Part shown: in pieces, positions 62,725 through 64,000 of the stretch
Layout: every line of letters starts with the position of its first letter
Numbering within the stretch: the first letter of the stretch is position 1
Source: Shimia litoralis
Lineage (GTDB): Bacteria; Pseudomonadota; Alphaproteobacteria; Rhodobacterales; Rhodobacteraceae
Length of the DNA stretch: 64,000 bases
NCBI RefSeq assembly: GCF_005518135.1
Contig: NZ_SULI01000012.1
Location: forward strand, 27,207 to 91,206
Direction: 5' to 3'
The notes under the pieces: generated by a model
The model's database searches: none
Told to the model about the DNA's origin: nothing
Seen by the model: the letters and a program-made list of their open reading frames with translations, nothing else
Made by a program: the position numbers and the translations under genes

Positions 62725-63215
62725 GGCCAAATGATTTGGTGTTGACCCCCACTGGCCTACGGTTTCTAGGGCGCCATTTTCCCTGCACCATTGGTCGCAA
62801 CGGTTTGACAAGCACCAAGCAAGAAGGGGATGGCGCGACACCCCGGGGGATTCACCACATTACGGGGGTGCTCTATCGCCCGGATCGAATTCTTGCACCG
62901 ACATGTTGGGCCCAGCCGATCAAAATAGGGGATTTGTGGTCGGATGACAGTGCAGACCCTGCCTATAATCAGCAGGTCAAAGCCCCCTACGCGCCCAGCC
63001 ATGAACACTTGCGGCGGCCAGACCCGCTTTACGATCTCATTTTTCTGACGGATTGGAATTGGCCAAAGGCCGTACCCGGCAAAGGCTCGGCCATTTTCCT
63101 GCATCAATACCGCCGAAAAGGGGCCCCAACCGAGGGCTGTATCGCATTTCGACGTGATCACCTATATTGGATTGCATCGCGCCTTCACATCGGAACCCGC
63201 CTGATTGTCCGCTAG
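62721..63215 (+). CDS. L,D-transpeptidase (YkuD family)
   Basis: 164 residues. The catalytic block 'GSAIFLHQYRRKGAPTEGCIAFRRDHLYWI' carries the His and the nucleophile Cys of YkuD enzymes, which cross-link peptidoglycan or attach lipoproteins. 'GRNGLTSTKQEGDGATPRGIHHI' is the usual N-terminal signature. The GTG start at 62721 gives a GTGA overlap with ribA, so translation is coupled. No signal peptide is seen, which is common for this short subgroup of uncertain location. Confidence 0.88.
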   Translation: MRPNDLVLTPTGLRFLGRHFPCTIGRNGLTSTKQEGDGATPRGIHHITGVLYRPDRILAPTCWAQPIKIGDLWSDDSADPAYNQQVKAPYAPSHEHLRRPDPLYDLIFLTDWNWPKAVPGKGSAIFLHQYRRKGAPTEGCIAFRRDHLYWIASRLHIGTRLIVR

Positions 63216-63231
63216 GCCCTCAGCGTGTGAC

Positions 63232-63885
63232 TTAGCTATAGTCTCTCGCCCCAAAAATAGCAGATCCAACGCGGACATGGGTCGCACCAAGCGCCACCGC
63301 GCTTTCAAAATCACTACTCATCCCCATGGATAATCCATCCAGACCATTGCGCGCAGCAATTTTTCCCAGCAACGCAAAATGCAGCGACGGCTCTTCATCC
63401 ACCGGAGGAATACACATCAACCCCTTAACAGGTAGGTCCATAGACCTGCATTCGGCAATGAACGCATCCGCGTCAACGGGGAGAACACCCGCCTTTTGAG
63501 GCTCTTGCCCTGTATTGACCTGAATAAACAAGTCAGGACATTTCCCCATGTCTTGCGCCAAACGCGCCAGGGTATTTGCAAGCTTAGGCCGGTCCAACGA
63601 ATGGATAGCCTCGAACAAATCCATCGCTTGGCGCGCTTTGTTGGTTTGAAGCGGACCTAGCAGGTGTACCGAGACGCCATCGTATTGCTCGCGAAATTGT
63701 GGCCATTTCCCTGCGGCTTCTTGAACCTTGTTTTCACCAAACAATCTGTGACCGCTTTCTAAAACCGCCTGCACCCGCGCGTTCGGTTGGACTTTGGAAA
63801 CCGCAATCAACTGGGTCGCCCCGATCGGGCGGCCTGCAGTTTGTTCTGCTTTGTGAATACGAGACGTGATTTCAGCAAGTGACAT
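63232..63885 (-). CDS. YggS family PLP homeostasis protein
   Basis: 217 residues. PLP-binding lysine in '[17 protein letters not shown]', then '[14 protein letters not shown]', '[15 protein letters not shown]', '[14 protein letters not shown]' and '[31 protein letters not shown]', the full COG0325 pattern. It buffers PLP and affects amino acid pools; no enzymatic turnover is established. The start at 63885 ([18 protein letters not shown]) was preferred over 11 extra codons. Convergent with the L,D-transpeptidase gene. Confidence 0.94.
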   Translation of the reverse strand: MSLAEITSRIHKAEQTAGRPIGATQLIAVSKVQPNARVQAVLESGHRLFGENKVQEAAGKWPQFREQYDGVSVHLLGPLQTNKARQAMDLFEAIHSLDRPKLANTLARLAQDMGKCPDLFIQVNTGQEPQKAGVLPVDADAFIAECRSMDLPVKGLMCIPPVDEEPSLHFALLGKIAARNGLDGLSMGMSSDFESAVALGATHVRVGSAIFGARDYS

Positions 63886-63945
63886 AGAAATGGGTGCCTT
63901 TGAATATTGTGCCTGCAAACAACAACATCTTTAAACAAAAGAAAA

Positions 63946-63967
63946 GGGCAGGTCTTTCGACCTGCCC
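63946..63967 (-). terminator. Rho-independent terminator of a gene beyond the window end
   Basis: Arms GGGCAGGTC and GACCTGCCC (9 bases, 4-base loop), followed on the minus strand by TTTTCTTTT. It lies upstream of yggS and would end transcription arriving from beyond 64000. Confidence 0.8.
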
Positions 63968-63993
63968 TCTATTAGGTACGTATCGTTCAGGAA

Positions 63994-64000
63994 TTAGAAC
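63994..64000 (-). CDS. Possible 3' end of a gene beyond the window
   Basis: TTA at 63994-63996 reads TAA on the minus strand, preceded by TTC (Phe), 27 bases before the terminator. A final Phe is usual for outer-membrane barrel proteins such as porins. Only two codons are visible, so this is a hint and nothing more. Confidence 0.25.

Noticed and set aside
1..64000. CRISPR arrays, tRNA/rRNA genes, insertion sequences and prophage
   Set aside because: None seen: no regularly spaced repeats, no transposase or integrase frames, and no cloverleaf recognised in the intergenic regions that I read.

Overview
The window reads as a chromosomal segment of a marine alphaproteobacterium of the Roseobacter group (Rhodobacteraceae). 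The reasons are the taurine route through Tpa, Xsc and SoeABC with a MocR-type TauR, the paired GcvT-fused sarcosine/dimethylglycine dehydrogenases with a GbdR-like regulator, a bacterial voltage-gated sodium channel, DUF3095 and DUF1523 proteins, and moderate GC content. Species cannot be fixed from the sequence alone. Genes are dense. No rRNA, tRNA, CRISPR array or intact insertion sequence was seen.

Layout. 1-3779: the 3' part of a DUF3095 gene, a decayed sulfatase remnant, a BetI-like TetR regulator, a hemolysin III-type membrane protein and a small hypothetical gene. 4047-6652 (minus): aromatic/aspartate aminotransferase, mercaptopyruvate sulfurtransferase and SmpB. 6834-21111: a taurine island. 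tauABC (minus) diverges from tpa, then come tauR, xsc, ackA and soeABC (plus). Together they import taurine, transaminate it to sulfoacetaldehyde, cleave that to acetyl phosphate plus sulfite, make ATP and acetate, and oxidise the sulfite in the cytoplasm. CTGG-type direct repeats precede both tpa and xsc, as expected for TauR.

21113-29392 (minus): a tightly packed operon of a coiled-coil protein, an unknown 373-residue protein, a AAA+ ATPase, a STAS-GHKL ATPase fusion, an unknown 444-residue protein, a small membrane protein and a DUF1523 protein, with an outer-membrane protein gene behind. A perfect 11-base-arm palindrome lies upstream, between this operon and a divergent NavBac sodium channel gene. 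This is the best candidate for an undescribed system.

30472-42668: methylated-amine catabolism. It holds creatinase, a P1-type peptidase, an Lrp regulator with divergent alanine dehydrogenase, and a minus-strand run of XRE-cupin regulator, GFA protein, a GcvT-fused dehydrogenase, a homocysteine methyltransferase, a GbdR-like regulator and a second GcvT-fused dehydrogenase. Creatine would give sarcosine plus urea. Betaine would be demethylated stepwise to glycine.

42796-64000: mostly housekeeping. It includes free-methionine sulfoxide reductase, thiolase, an RsbV/RsbW-like pair, gamma-glutamyltransferase, a rhodanese, HspQ, an AEC transporter, a lytic transglycosylase, LolA, FtsK, an aminotransferase, an amidase broken in a GC dinucleotide tract, UbiH, Trm112, a Lon-N protein, a YbbN-like thioredoxin, XthA, a GST, an OmpR-type regulator, RibA, an L,D-transpeptidase and YggS. 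The last bases look like the 3' end of another minus-strand gene.
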